Part shown: piece after piece, positions 9,440-17,975 of the stretch
How positions within the stretch are numbered: the first letter of the stretch is position 1
Layout of the letters: every line of letters starts with the position of its first letter
Origin: Streptomyces cinnamoneus
Lineage (GTDB): Bacteria > Actinomycetota > Actinomycetes > Streptomycetales > Streptomycetaceae
NCBI RefSeq assembly: GCF_014650495.1
Contig: NZ_BMVB01000006.1
Location: 308,554-372,553 of the forward strand
Reading direction: 5' to 3'
DNA: 64,000 nucleotides
Notes under the pieces: generated by a model
Told to the model about the DNA's origin: nothing
The model's input: the letters and a program-made list of their open reading frames with translations, nothing else
Databases searched by the model: none
Made by a program: the position numbers and the translations under genes

Positions 9440-10993
9440 ATGACGATACTGACCCCGGCAAAACAGCCAGGGCGACTACTCGCCTCGCCCTGGCCGCGGG
9501 CCTGTGGGGCCGTCGTCGCCGGGGCCGTGCCCGCGTTGGCCTTTCCCGCCGCCTCGCTGTGGTGGCTCGCCTGGGTGGCCCTCGTGCCCTGGATGCTGCT
9601 CGTGCGGTCGGCGCCCACGGGGCGGCGGGCGGCGGTTGAGGGGTGGTTGGGCGGGGCGGGGTTCTTGCTCTTCGTGCATCACTGGCTGCTGCCCAGTCTG
9701 CATGTCTTCATCCTCGTGCTGGCCGCGCTGCTCGGGCTGTTGTGGGCACCCTGGGGGTTGCTGGTGCACCGGCTGCTGGGGGGAACGTCCGGGGCCGGGC
9801 GGGTCGTGGCCGCACTGTTCGTCGTGCCGGCCGGGTGGCTGGTCGTCGAACTCGTGCGGTCCTGGGAGTACTTGGGTGGGCCCTGGGGGCTGCTCGGGGC
9901 CAGTCAGTGGCAGGTCGCTCCCGCGCTGCGGCTCGCCTCGGTCGGGGGTGTGTGGCTGGTCGGGTTTCTGATCGTCGCCGTCAACACCGGGCTCACCGCC
10001 CTCATTTCGGCGCCCCGGACCCGTAAGGCCGCCGGTGCCGGGGTCGTGGCCTGTGCGCTGGTCGTGGCGGGCGTCTGGGTGTGGGCGCCCGTGCCGGAGT
10101 ACGCCGGTACGGTGCGGGTTGCGGTCGTTCAGCCGGGAGTCGTCGACGGTGCGGGCAGTGTGCAGCGGCGCTTCGACCGGCAGGCCGAGCTCACCCGGCA
10201 ACTGGCCGGGCAGCGGGTGGATCTCGTGGTGTGGGGCGAGAGCAGCGTCGGCCAGGATCTGGGGAGCCGCCCCGACCTGCGCGACCGGCTCGCTGCGCTC
10301 TCCCGGGCGGTCGGTGCGGATCTGCTGGTCAATGTGGACGCGCGGCGCTCGGACCGGCCGGGGATCTTCAAGAGCTCCGTGCTCGTCGGCCCGGAGGGGC
10401 CCACCGGGGACCGTTACGACAAGATGCGGCTGGTGCCGTTCGGCGAGTACGTTCCCTTCCGTTCGGCGCTCGGCTGGGCCACGTCCGTGGGGAAGGCGGC
10501 CGTCGAGGACCGGCGGCGCGGTGAGCGGCCGGTGGTGATGCGGCTGCCTGAGACGGGCGGGCGCGGGCTGCGGGTCGGGCCGTTGGTCTGCTTCGAGTCG
10601 GCGTTCCCCGACATGAGCCGGCGGCTGACGCGGGACGGCGCCCAGTTGCTCGTCGCCCAGTCGGCCACGTCGACCTTCCAGCACAGCTGGGCCCCGCAGC
10701 AGCACGCCTCGCTGGCCGCACTACGGGCGGCCGAGACCTGGCGGCCGATGGTGCACGCAACGCTGACCGGGGTGAGCACGGTGGCCGACCCGCGCGGCCG
10801 CACGGTCGGCGAACCGCTCGGCACGGACCGCAGCGTCGCGGCCGTCTACGACGTCCCGCTGGCGCACGGCACCAGCCCGTACGTCCGGACCGGGGACTGG
10901 GCGCTGTACGGGTCCGTCGCGATCGTGGTCCTCTTCTGCGCCGCCGAGCCGGCCGCACGGGCCGTCAGGAGGTCTGCTCCCCGATCTCGGTGA
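9440..10993 (+). CDS. lnt: Apolipoprotein N-acyltransferase
   Basis: Lnt transfers a third acyl chain to the N-terminal Cys of lipoproteins at the outer face of the membrane. The 517-residue product has about six to seven N-terminal membrane segments, then a carbon-nitrogen hydrolase domain. That domain carries the Glu region VVWGESS, the Lys region YDKMRLVPFGEYVPF and the nucleophile Cys in GPLVCFESAF, so the E-K-C triad looks complete. A last membrane helix closes the chain. ATG 9440 lies 6 nt after GAGGGAGG; an adjacent GTG at 9437 is too close. The 3' end overlaps the convergent oxidoreductase by 29 bp. Confidence 0.93.
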   Translation: MTILTPAKQPGRLLASPWPRACGAVVAGAVPALAFPAASLWWLAWVALVPWMLLVRSAPTGRRAAVEGWLGGAGFLLFVHHWLLPSLHVFILVLAALLGLLWAPWGLLVHRLLGGTSGAGRVVAALFVVPAGWLVVELVRSWEYLGGPWGLLGASQWQVAPALRLASVGGVWLVGFLIVAVNTGLTALISAPRTRKAAGAGVVACALVVAGVWVWAPVPEYAGTVRVAVVQPGVVDGAGSVQRRFDRQAELTRQLAGQRVDLVVWGESSVGQDLGSRPDLRDRLAALSRAVGADLLVNVDARRSDRPGIFKSSVLVGPEGPTGDRYDKMRLVPFGEYVPFRSALGWATSVGKAAVEDRRRGERPVVMRLPETGGRGLRVGPLVCFESAFPDMSRRLTRDGAQLLVAQSATSTFQHSWAPQQHASLAALRAAETWRPMVHATLTGVSTVADPRGRTVGEPLGTDRSVAAVYDVPLAHGTSPYVRTGDWALYGSVAIVVLFCAAEPAARAVRRSAPRSR

Positions 10994-11870
10994 CGATGCG
11001 CTCGCACAGCTCATGGGTGAGCAGCGCGTCCTGCGCGTCCAGCGTCCGGCCCGCGCGCACGGCGTCGAGGAAGGCGTGGACGGTCTGCTCGATGCCGCGC
11101 TGCCGGGCGACGGGCACCCAGTCGCCGCGGCGCCGGACGGTCGGCTGGCCCTTGTGGTCGATCACCTCGGCGAGGTTGAGGACCTGGCGCTTGGTGTCCT
11201 GGCCGGAGACCTCCAGGATCTCCTCGGTGGAGCCGCTCATGCGGTTCATGGTGCCGATGGCGGTGAAGCCGTCGCCGGACATCTGCAGGACGACGTGGTG
11301 CACCAGGCCGCCGCGGACCCGGGCCCGGACGTCGACGTGGTCGACGGTGCCGGGCACCAGGAAGCGCAGGGTGTCGACGACGTGTATGAAGTCGTCGAGG
11401 ACGAGCGTGCGGGGGGCCTCGGGCAGGCCCACGCGGTTCTTCTGCAGCAGGATCAGCTCGCGCGGGTGGTCCGCGCACTGCGCGTACCCGGGGGCGTAGC
11501 GGCGGTTGAAGCCGACCATGAGGGAGACGCCCCGCTCGCGCGCCAGGCGGACGAGCCGCTCGCTCTCGGCCAGGTCGTAGGCGAGCGGCTTGTCGACGTA
11601 GACCGCGACGCCGGCCTCCAGCAGCCGGGTGACGATGCCGGGGTGCGCGGCGGTGGACGCGTGCACGAACGCCGCCTCGATGCCGGCCGCGAGCAGGGAG
11701 TCGAGGGTGGTGTGGCGCCGGTCGTCCGGGATGCGGTGGAGGTCGGCGACGCGGTGCAGGGTGTCCGGGGTGCGGGTCTGCAGGTGGAGTTCGGTCCCGG
11801 GCTCGGTGGTGAGTACGGGAAGGTACGCCTTCTGCGCGATGTCCCCGAGACCGATGCAGCCGATCTTCAT
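10965..11870 (-). CDS. Gfo/Idh/MocA family oxidoreductase
   Basis: A 301-residue NAD(P)-dependent dehydrogenase. The Rossmann start MKIGCIGLGDIAQKAYLPVL is followed by the family motif YVDKPLAYDLAES, with the conserved Lys in DKP, and by VGFNRRYAP. The C-terminal alpha/beta domain includes DDFIHVVDTLRFL, where the His is in the usual catalytic area. These enzymes oxidise or reduce sugars, inositols and related polyols; the substrate cannot be told from sequence. ATG 11870 follows GGGAGA. The gene stands alone and is convergent with lnt. Confidence 0.9.
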   Translation of the reverse strand: MKIGCIGLGDIAQKAYLPVLTTEPGTELHLQTRTPDTLHRVADLHRIPDDRRHTTLDSLLAAGIEAAFVHASTAAHPGIVTRLLEAGVAVYVDKPLAYDLAESERLVRLARERGVSLMVGFNRRYAPGYAQCADHPRELILLQKNRVGLPEAPRTLVLDDFIHVVDTLRFLVPGTVDHVDVRARVRGGLVHHVVLQMSGDGFTAIGTMNRMSGSTEEILEVSGQDTKRQVLNLAEVIDHKGQPTVRRRGDWVPVARQRGIEQTVHAFLDAVRAGRTLDAQDALLTHELCERIVTEIGEQTS

Positions 11871-11916
11871 TCCGAGATCTCCCCTGGTGCGCCTACCGCC
11901 CTCTGTCTACTTCTGC

Positions 11917-13104
11917 CTAGGCAGCATACGTGCGGTGCGGTGGCTGCCAGTCGGCGATGCCCTCCCAGCTGCGCAGCAGGAGGCCGGGGGCCAGGCGGCT
12001 GACAGCGGCGAGGGCGCCGTCGCGGAGGACGGCGGCGGGCGTGCCGGCGAGCAGGGCCATCCGGGCCGTCCGGGCGGAGCGGCGGACGATGTCCGCGGTG
12101 CGGGGCAGCCGCTCGCGGGTGTAGGCGGCCAGGGCCGGCGTGGGGTCGGCGGGCGCCGCAGCGGCGGCCAGGTGGTGGGCGAGGACGATGGCGTCCTCGA
12201 TGGCCTGGTTGCCGCCCTGGCCGAGGTTGGGGGGCATGGCGTGGGCGGCGTCGCCCAGGAGCGCGGTGCGGCCGTGGTGGTAGGCGGGCAGCGTCCGGGC
12301 CATGTGGCGGACGTCGTGGCGGAGGATCGCTGCGGGTTCGACGGCGGCGAGGACGGCCGGGACGGGGTGGTGCCAGTCGCCGAACCGGCGCAGCAGTTCG
12401 GCCTTCTCGTCGTCGGGGGCGCGGCTGCCGGCGGGTGCGGCGGCCGAGGCGTAGGCGTAGATCCGCCCGTCCTTGAGCGGGTGGGTGCCCCACAGCCGTG
12501 CGTTGCCCCAGGTCTCGTGGGGGGCGAAGGGCCGGGACGGGGCCGGGACGACCATGCGCCAGGTGGTGAAGCCGGTGTACACGGGTCCGGGGTGGGCGGG
12601 GAAGAGCGTGCGGCGCACGGCGGAGTTGATGCCGTCGGCGCCCACGACGAGGTCGGCCTCGACGTCCCCGTCGGGGGTGGTGACCGTGGCCGGCCGGGTG
12701 GCTGCGCCCGGGTCGGCGAGGGTGGCGGCGGCTCCGGTGCGTACGGCGTCGTCGGGAAGCTGTGCGGCGAGCAGTTCGGCCAGGGTGGCGCGGTGCAGGA
12801 GGACGAGGGGGCCGCCGAACCGCCGGGCGGCCGCCGCGCTGTCGGTACGGGAGAGCCAGCGGCCGCTCGGGGTCCGCAGTCCCCCGTCGCCCCGCCAGGC
12901 GGCGAGCGCGCGGACGTCGTCGCCGAGGCCGATGACGTCGAGGGCGCGCTGGGCGTTGGGCGCGAGGGAGATCCCGGCGCCGACGGGTTCGAGGGAGGCG
13001 GCCCGTTCGAGCACGGTGACCCGCCAGCCCGTGCGCCGCAGCGCAACCGCTGCGGTGAGGCCGCCGATGCCGGCACCGATGACGACCGCACGGGGTTCTT
13101 CCAT
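11917..13104 (-). CDS. FAD-dependent monooxygenase (PHBH-fold)
   Basis: A 395-residue flavoprotein hydroxylase. It carries the GxGxxG motif VIGAGIGGLTAAVAL at the N-terminus, VGADGINSAVRRTLF as the DG motif and LLGDAAHAMPPNLGQGGNQAIEDA as the GD FAD-ribose motif. The family hydroxylates aromatic compounds or polyketides using NAD(P)H and oxygen. ATG 13104 has GAGGAGA just upstream. It is transcribed divergently from a TetR gene, and two near-identical dyads lie between them, so it is probably the enzyme the regulator represses. The inducer is unknown. Confidence 0.9.
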   Translation of the reverse strand: MEEPRAVVIGAGIGGLTAAVALRRTGWRVTVLERAASLEPVGAGISLAPNAQRALDVIGLGDDVRALAAWRGDGGLRTPSGRWLSRTDSAAAARRFGGPLVLLHRATLAELLAAQLPDDAVRTGAAATLADPGAATRPATVTTPDGDVEADLVVGADGINSAVRRTLFPAHPGPVYTGFTTWRMVVPAPSRPFAPHETWGNARLWGTHPLKDGRIYAYASAAAPAGSRAPDDEKAELLRRFGDWHHPVPAVLAAVEPAAILRHDVRHMARTLPAYHHGRTALLGDAAHAMPPNLGQGGNQAIEDAIVLAHHLAAAAAPADPTPALAAYTRERLPRTADIVRRSARTARMALLAGTPAAVLRDGALAAVSRLAPGLLLRSWEGIADWQPPHRTYAA

Positions 13105-13151
13105 GACTTCTCCTCGTCGCTGCCTCAACCACGGCTGCACTGCCGCACGCC

Positions 13152-13187
13152 ACTACATCTGTAGTGCGAGGCTACTACGTCCGTAGT
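13152..13187. promoter_or_regulatory. Two tandem TetR operators
   Basis: Two perfect 14-bp dyads, ACTACATCTGTAGT at 13152-13165 and ACTACGTCCGTAGT at 13174-13187. Both fit ACTAC(A/G)TC(T/C)GTAGT, and the centres are 22 bp apart, two helical turns. They sit between the divergent monooxygenase and TetR genes, as expected for cooperative binding by two TetR dimers over both promoters. Confidence 0.85.
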
Positions 13188-13243
13188 GGAAGTGCCAGGG
13201 TGGTACGGGCGGGGACGGGCACGGCGTCGCTAGGTTGGGCACC

Positions 13244-13849
13244 ATGAGCACCGAACGCACCACCCGCCCGGCCACCGCCTCCCGCGCCGAACTGATCGCC
13301 GACACCGCCATCACCCTGCTCGCGGAGCGCGGCATGCGCGGCCTGACGCACCGTGCGGTGGACGAGGCGGCCGGGCTGCCGCCCGGCTCGACCTCCAATC
13401 ACGCCCGAACGCGGGCGGCGCTGCTGGAACTGGCCATGCGGCGGCACGCGGCCCGCGAGGCCCGGGTGCTGACGCTGGAGGAGATGCCCGCCCTCACGGA
13501 CGGCCCGGAGGCCCTCGCCGATGCGGTCGCCCTGGCCCTGCACCGCATCCTCACCGACCACCGCGAACTGCTCCTCGCCCGCTACGAACTGGCCCTGGAA
13601 GCGACCCGGCGGCCGGAGCTGCGGAAGATCTACGACGCCGAGGGACGCGCCTTCCGCGAACCCCTCGTCGCACTCATGACGGCGGCGGGCTCCACCGAGC
13701 CGGAGCGGCACGCACTGAGCCTGCTCGCCTGGAGCGAGGGGCTGATGTTCTCGTGCACCGCGGGGTCCTTCCACGCCGAGGCGCCCACCCGAGCAGAGCT
13801 GCGCGATGGTTTCGCCGAACTACTGCGGGGTGCGCTGAGGCGACAATGA
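13244..13849 (+). CDS. TetR/AcrR family transcriptional regulator
   Basis: A 201-residue repressor. The N-terminal helix-turn-helix spans about residues 15-60, with AELIADTAITLLAERGMRGLTHRAVDEAAGLPPGSTSNHARTR split around the turn. The C-terminal ligand domain has no recognisable ligand signature. ATG 13244 (MSTERTTRP) is preferred over an in-frame TTG 9 nt upstream. The divergent neighbour is the FAD monooxygenase and twin operators lie between them, so autoregulation plus control of the monooxygenase is the likely role. A strong hairpin follows the stop. Confidence 0.92.
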   Translation: MSTERTTRPATASRAELIADTAITLLAERGMRGLTHRAVDEAAGLPPGSTSNHARTRAALLELAMRRHAAREARVLTLEEMPALTDGPEALADAVALALHRILTDHRELLLARYELALEATRRPELRKIYDAEGRAFREPLVALMTAAGSTEPERHALSLLAWSEGLMFSCTAGSFHAEAPTRAELRDGFAELLRGALRRQ

Positions 13850-13879
13850 GCCTCACCAAGTGATGCGTGGCGCCTCAGG

Positions 13880-13905
13880 GATGCCGGCCGTCAGCGGCCG
13901 GCATC
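13880..13905 (+). terminator. Terminator hairpin after tetR
   Basis: Perfect 11-bp stem GATGCCGGCCG/CGGCCGGCATC with a TCAG loop, 31 bp after the TetR stop. There is no T-tract, which is usual in Streptomyces. Confidence 0.75.
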
Positions 13906-14155
13906 GCGGAACGCGCCACAGAAACACCGTACGACATACCAACACCACTGGCCCCAAGCCTTATTTACAGTCCTGGGAACGGGTCACCGGTGCTTCACGC
14001 GCCCCCGATTCACGCTCTGCCTGGGGATATCGCTCCGCGTCACGGTGGAAGCTGCCTGGGCCGGATCCCCTGCTTGATCACCTCCAGGTGACCGGTCAGG
14101 CTCGGCAAGACGGTGATCACGCGTCAGGCCACGCCGAAGGTGTCACCAGGTCTTC
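13906..14155. other. Leader region upstream of the terpene synthase, no gene seen
   Basis: Lower GC than neighbouring DNA, with stretches such as CACCACTGGCCCCAAGCC. No convincing open frame or tRNA is visible. Together with the hairpin it forms a gap of about 300 bp and is the only place where a promoter for the terpene synthase could lie. Confidence 0.4.
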
Positions 14156-15376
14156 GTGAAAGGCGCAGTCGTCGAGATTGCCCCCGGAGGCAAGATCGTC
14201 GACACTCTCATCGAGCACGTGTTGCAGTTGGTCGAGCAAGCCTCGCCCGACCGAGGGGCGCGAAAAAGGAGGTGCATCATCTCTTCCTTCACACTGCCGC
14301 AATTCTACAACCCGTTCCCGTCCCGCCTGAGCCCTGAACTGATGACGGCCACCGACGAGTCACTGAGGTGGGCTCAGGAAATGGAATTGGTGGCTTCACC
14401 ATCCGCCCAGGAGCGTTTCGAGTCGGCCCTCTATGGAGAGTTCGCGGCCCGCACGTATCCCGACGCCCCCACGGATCGGCTCGTGGTGGCGGCGAAGTGG
14501 TGCGCCTGGCTGTTCCTGTTCGACGACCATTTCGATGACTGCTACCTGGGACGCAGCAAAGTCGACGCGGAGACAGTCCTCCCCAACCTGCTTCGATGCC
14601 TTGCGAGCCCGGAGATCGAGCCACTGGTCCCAGGCAACCCACTGGAGGCCGCCCTGCTGGACCTCTGGCCACAAACCGCAACCAGGATGTCCCCCTCCTG
14701 GAGGGGGCGATTCAAAAGACACATGCACGACTATCTGATGTCGTACTTCTGGGAGATCTCCAACAGATCCCGACGGCACACTCCGGACCTCGTCATGTAC
14801 ATCGACATGAGGCGGGACACTGGAGCGACGTGGATCGGCTTCGACCTCATCCCCTACACCGAAGGGCTGGAGGTGCCGACCCGGCTCAACGATAGCCTCC
14901 TTCTCCGCACCATGGAGCTGGCGGCCATCGACGTGATCTGCATCTCGAACGACATCCTCTCGCACGAAAAGGAAATGGCACGCGGCGAGGTCAACAACAT
15001 CGTTCACGTCGCCCAACAACTCACCGGCGGCGAGATCCAGCAATCCGTGGACCTCGTCAACGCAATACAGAATTCACGGATCCGATTGTTCCTCGACCAC
15101 AAAGAGCAGGTTCCGGCCTGGCTGGAGGAGTCTCAGGCATCTCCCGCAACACGACAGGCCGTTGAGCGCTACATCGTCGGGCTTGAAAGCTGGATCAGGG
15201 GGAACCTCGACTGGTCCTTGCGCACCGCTCGCTACCTGAACGTGGAATATGCACCGGGTCACGGCGACCGCGTCAGTTGGGCGGAGAACCTGAGCGGCGT
15301 CACCGACGATGCGCTACGAGCACCCGTAGAAGATCGGAAACCAGCCGGTCTCGGCTGGGGTGCCGCTACCTCCTGA
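14156..15376 (+). CDS. Class I terpene synthase (orphan), start codon uncertain
   Basis: A sesquiterpene-type cyclase that ionises a prenyl diphosphate. The conserved N-terminal LPQFYNPFPSRLSPEL is followed by the aspartate-rich motif FDDHFDD and the NSE motif NDILSHEKE with a second Mg site, then RTARY near the C-terminus. Numbered from GTG 14156, the motifs are at 123-128 and 265-273. The family normally begins right before that N-terminal motif, and a perfect AAAAAGGAGG (14263-14272) sits there, but the next in-frame codons are ATC (14276, 14279), not ATG. The GTG at 14156 would add about 41 atypical residues and has a weak ribosome binding site. From ATC 14279 the product would be 365 aa, the usual length. 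The product compound cannot be predicted and no tailoring enzyme adjoins it. Codon use is less GC-biased than its neighbours, suggesting acquisition. Confidence 0.88.
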   Translation: MKGAVVEIAPGGKIVDTLIEHVLQLVEQASPDRGARKRRCIISSFTLPQFYNPFPSRLSPELMTATDESLRWAQEMELVASPSAQERFESALYGEFAARTYPDAPTDRLVVAAKWCAWLFLFDDHFDDCYLGRSKVDAETVLPNLLRCLASPEIEPLVPGNPLEAALLDLWPQTATRMSPSWRGRFKRHMHDYLMSYFWEISNRSRRHTPDLVMYIDMRRDTGATWIGFDLIPYTEGLEVPTRLNDSLLLRTMELAAIDVICISNDILSHEKEMARGEVNNIVHVAQQLTGGEIQQSVDLVNAIQNSRIRLFLDHKEQVPAWLEESQASPATRQAVERYIVGLESWIRGNLDWSLRTARYLNVEYAPGHGDRVSWAENLSGVTDDALRAPVEDRKPAGLGWGAATS

Positions 15377-15394
15377 CCACTCCGACCCGAAAAA

Positions 15395-15410
15395 ATGCAC
15401 CTAGGTGCAT
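15395..15410. promoter_or_regulatory. 16-bp perfect palindrome downstream of the terpene synthase
   Basis: ATGCACCTAGGTGCAT is a perfect palindrome 19 bp after the terpene synthase stop, preceded by a run of A. No loop separates the arms, so it looks more like a protein-binding site than a terminator. The surrounding 15377-15654 has no other gene and is relatively AT-rich. Confidence 0.5.
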
Positions 15411-15654
15411 GCAAGGTTGCCTTCATGTAATGCAGCGATGCACGATTCGCCGACCTCACCTGGCGAGGTCGGGCATCTTCAGCCAGATAATGAACGTCCC
15501 TCGTCAGGTGTTTGAGCCATCACGGCGGATAAAAGACCGGCTCATGTCTGCTTCGGTACGCCGAGGAAGGATTCGACCTCCCAGCATCGCAGCAGTACGA
15601 CGAAGTCCTTTAATTCTGTGGCGTGACCGGACGTCAACCGCGATGATGGCGGCC

Positions 15655-16170
15655 ATGATCACTCCCGAACGCATCGATCCGCCCAGCGTCGCCGACGAGC
15701 GCACCGCGCTGGAGGGCTTTCTCGACTATCACCGTGCCACCCTCGCGCTGAAGTGTGCGGGGCTCGACGACGCCCAGCTGCGGGAGGCATCGGTGCCGCC
15801 CTCGTCGTTGACGCTGCTGGGTCTCGTGCGGCACATGGCCGACGTGGAACGGCACTGGTTCCGGCGGATGCTCGCCGGCGAGACGGAGGCCGGGCCCATC
15901 CACTACACCGACGACGACCTCGACGGGGACTTCCGCGTCTCCGAGGGGGACTCGTGGGAGGCTGCGTTCGCCGTGTGGCAGGCGGAGATCGACGCGGCAC
16001 GGGAGGCGGCGCGCGGGCGGTCGCTGGACGATCTGGGTGTCGGCGCCCGTAGGAACGGGGACCCTCTCGACCTGCGCTGGATCCTCCTGCACATGATCGA
16101 GGAGTACGCGCGTCACAACGGCCACGCGGACCTCATACGCGAGCGCATCGACGGCGTGACGGGGGATTGA
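15655..16170 (+). CDS. DinB/DUF664 family protein
   Basis: A 171-residue four-helix-bundle protein of the DinB/YfiT superfamily. The three metal-ligand histidine areas are RHMADVERHWF, with two His in the second helix region, and MIEEYARHNGHADLIRERIDG at the C-terminus. In actinobacteria relatives include mycothiol-dependent enzymes, but many are uncharacterised. ATG 15655 (MITPERIDPPSVADERTALEG) gives the usual family start; in-frame ATGs at 15643 and 15646 are also possible, and none has a strong ribosome binding site, so leaderless translation is plausible. Confidence 0.85.
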   Translation: MITPERIDPPSVADERTALEGFLDYHRATLALKCAGLDDAQLREASVPPSSLTLLGLVRHMADVERHWFRRMLAGETEAGPIHYTDDDLDGDFRVSEGDSWEAAFAVWQAEIDAAREAARGRSLDDLGVGARRNGDPLDLRWILLHMIEEYARHNGHADLIRERIDGVTGD

Positions 16171-16359
16171 CCGGCGGGTGACGCCTGCGGCGGCGGGCGG
16201 CCCCGCACGGTGAGTCGTGAGCGACCGCCCCCACCTGATGATCCTGGGTAGTGATCTCGGGTGCGCGGCGCGAGGGGGCGGCGCGTGGTCGCGGGTGTGA
16301 TCCCTTGTCACCCCTGCGGGGAGTTCCCAACCGCTGTGTCGTGGCAGCAGGTTGGGCGA

Positions 16360-17079
16360 GTGCATCGAATGCCTGCTGCGGCTGCCCTGGTGGCGGTGGC
16401 GATGTCGGCCGCCGCCGGTTGCGTCTCCGTCTCTCCGCATGACGACGACCGGTCCGCACGGCCGCCCCGGCTGACCCGGGCCGCAGGGCCGGAGGCCGCG
16501 CCGGGCCCGGCCCGCGAGTCCCTGACCACCACCGGCGACGGGCCGGAGCGCGGCAGGGCGGCGACGCTGGGACGGCCGTCGGACGCGTCTGCGGACCTGA
16601 CCGATCCGCCTCTGGTCCTGACGGGGGAGCCTTCCTGGGCGCCGTCGTGGGGACCGCGCCCCTCCTGGCCTCCGGGCTGGCCGCTCTGGGGGCGGGAGCA
16701 CGACCGGGCCGGGGGCGCTACGGGCTCCCACGACCGGGAGTCCGGGGAGCCGGCGCGCGAGGCGGACCGGCCGGCGGGCTCCGCCCGGTCCGCAGGTCCC
16801 CCGCCACCCGCTGCCGCACCCCCCTCCCGGGAAGCGGCGCACGAGGCGCCCGGGCCCCGGCGCGAGGCCCCGCCCCCGCCGGCCGAGCGGCAGGCGGACC
16901 AGGAGTCCCGGCCCCGGCACGAGCCCGAGGCGCGGCACGAGGCCCCGGCGCCCGCACCCGCCGCCCCGGCACCACGCGGCCGCAAGGGCAACGGCGTCTG
17001 TGCCATGGGCGACACCTACGGCAAGTGGCAGAAGGGCGGCGACGCCTCGCGGATCTGCCACCAGGTGTACGGGAACTGA
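16360..17079 (+). CDS. Pro-rich secreted lipoprotein with conserved C-terminal Cys motif
   Basis: A 239-residue protein of unknown function. A short signal peptide with lipobox MSAAAGC predicts a lipid-anchored extracellular protein. A long Pro/Ala/Arg/Glu-rich spacer of about 170 residues follows and would hold the C-terminal head away from the membrane. The last ~35 residues form a compact block, GNGVCAMGDTYGKWQKGGD then ICHQVYGN, with two Cys that could pair. The GTG at 16360 gives a basic n-region; ATG 16369 is the alternative. The 3' end meets ung tail to tail across a long hairpin. Confidence 0.72.
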   Translation: MHRMPAAAALVAVAMSAAAGCVSVSPHDDDRSARPPRLTRAAGPEAAPGPARESLTTTGDGPERGRAATLGRPSDASADLTDPPLVLTGEPSWAPSWGPRPSWPPGWPLWGREHDRAGGATGSHDRESGEPAREADRPAGSARSAGPPPPAAAPPSREAAHEAPGPRREAPPPPAERQADQESRPRHEPEARHEAPAPAPAAPAPRGRKGNGVCAMGDTYGKWQKGGDASRICHQVYGN

Positions 17080-17113
17080 CGGACGGCACGACCCCGGGGT
17101 GCGACGGCGCGAG

Positions 17114-17146
17114 GGCCTGGGGGCGCGGGTGGCGCGCCCCCAGGCC
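17114..17146. terminator. Bidirectional terminator between lipoprotein gene and ung
   Basis: Perfect 14-bp stem GGCCTGGGGGCGCG / CGCGCCCCCAGGCC with loop GGTGG, placed between two convergent genes. Confidence 0.9.
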
Positions 17147-17159
17147 AGACCGCTCCGGC

Positions 17160-17846
17160 TCAGACCGCGAGGTCCGGGATGCGCCAGTCGACGGGCTGGT
17201 GGCCCTGGGCGGCAATGGCCTCGTTGATCTGCGTGAAGGGGCGGCTGCCGAAGAACTTCTTCGCCGACAGCGGCGAGGGGTGCGCGCCCTTGACGACGAT
17301 GTGCCGCTCCTCGTCGATGAGGGGCAGCTTCTTCTGCGCGTAGTTGCCCCACAGCACGAAGACGGCCGGGTCGGGCCGGGAAGCCACCGCGCGGATGACC
17401 GCGTCGGTGAACTTCTCCCAGCCCTTGCCCTTGTGGGAGTTGGGCTCCCCGCCGCGGACCGTCAGCACGGCGTTGAGCAGCAGGACACCCTGCTGGGCCC
17501 ACGGCATGAGGTAGCCGTTGTCCGGCACGTCGTAGCCGAGCTCCTCCCGCATCTCCTTGTAGATGTTGCGCAGCGAGGGCGGCGTCTTGACGCCGGGCCG
17601 CACCGAGAAGCACAGGCCGTGGCCCTGGCCCGCGCCGTGGTACGGGTCCTGGCCGAGGACGAGGACCTTCACCTGCTCGTACGGGGTCGCCTCCAGGGCG
17701 GCGAAGACCTCTCCGCGCGGCGGGTACACCGGCGCCTTCGTCCGCTCGTCCTCCACGAAGTCGATGAGCTCCTTGAAGTAGGGCTTCTCCAGCTCCTCGC
17801 CGAGGACACCGCGCCAGGACTCGGGCAGCATGTCGGTGACGGTCAC
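17160..17846 (-). CDS. ung: Uracil-DNA glycosylase (family 1)
   Basis: Ung removes uracil from DNA to start base excision repair. The 228-residue product has all family 1 motifs: the catalytic water-activating LGQDPYHG, the Phe of LCFSV that stacks on uracil, LLLNAVLTV, the NSH of EPNSHKGKGWE and the C-terminal GAHPSPLSA loop. The GTG at 17846 lies 6 nt after GGAGG and gives MTVTDMLPESW. Length and motifs are complete, so this is probably the active housekeeping enzyme. Confidence 0.97.
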   Translation of the reverse strand: MTVTDMLPESWRGVLGEELEKPYFKELIDFVEDERTKAPVYPPRGEVFAALEATPYEQVKVLVLGQDPYHGAGQGHGLCFSVRPGVKTPPSLRNIYKEMREELGYDVPDNGYLMPWAQQGVLLLNAVLTVRGGEPNSHKGKGWEKFTDAVIRAVASRPDPAVFVLWGNYAQKKLPLIDEERHIVVKGAHPSPLSAKKFFGSRPFTQINEAIAAQGHQPVDWRIPDLAV

Positions 17847-17975
17847 GCACAACCTCCGGGGTTCGATCCGTTCTCGCGGAAGAACTTACCGGCGACCACT
17901 GACAACGCCCGCCGCGAGGTCGCGGGCGGCCCGGAGGGGGCGCACCCTCAACACGCCCTCACACCCCTGTGTTCC

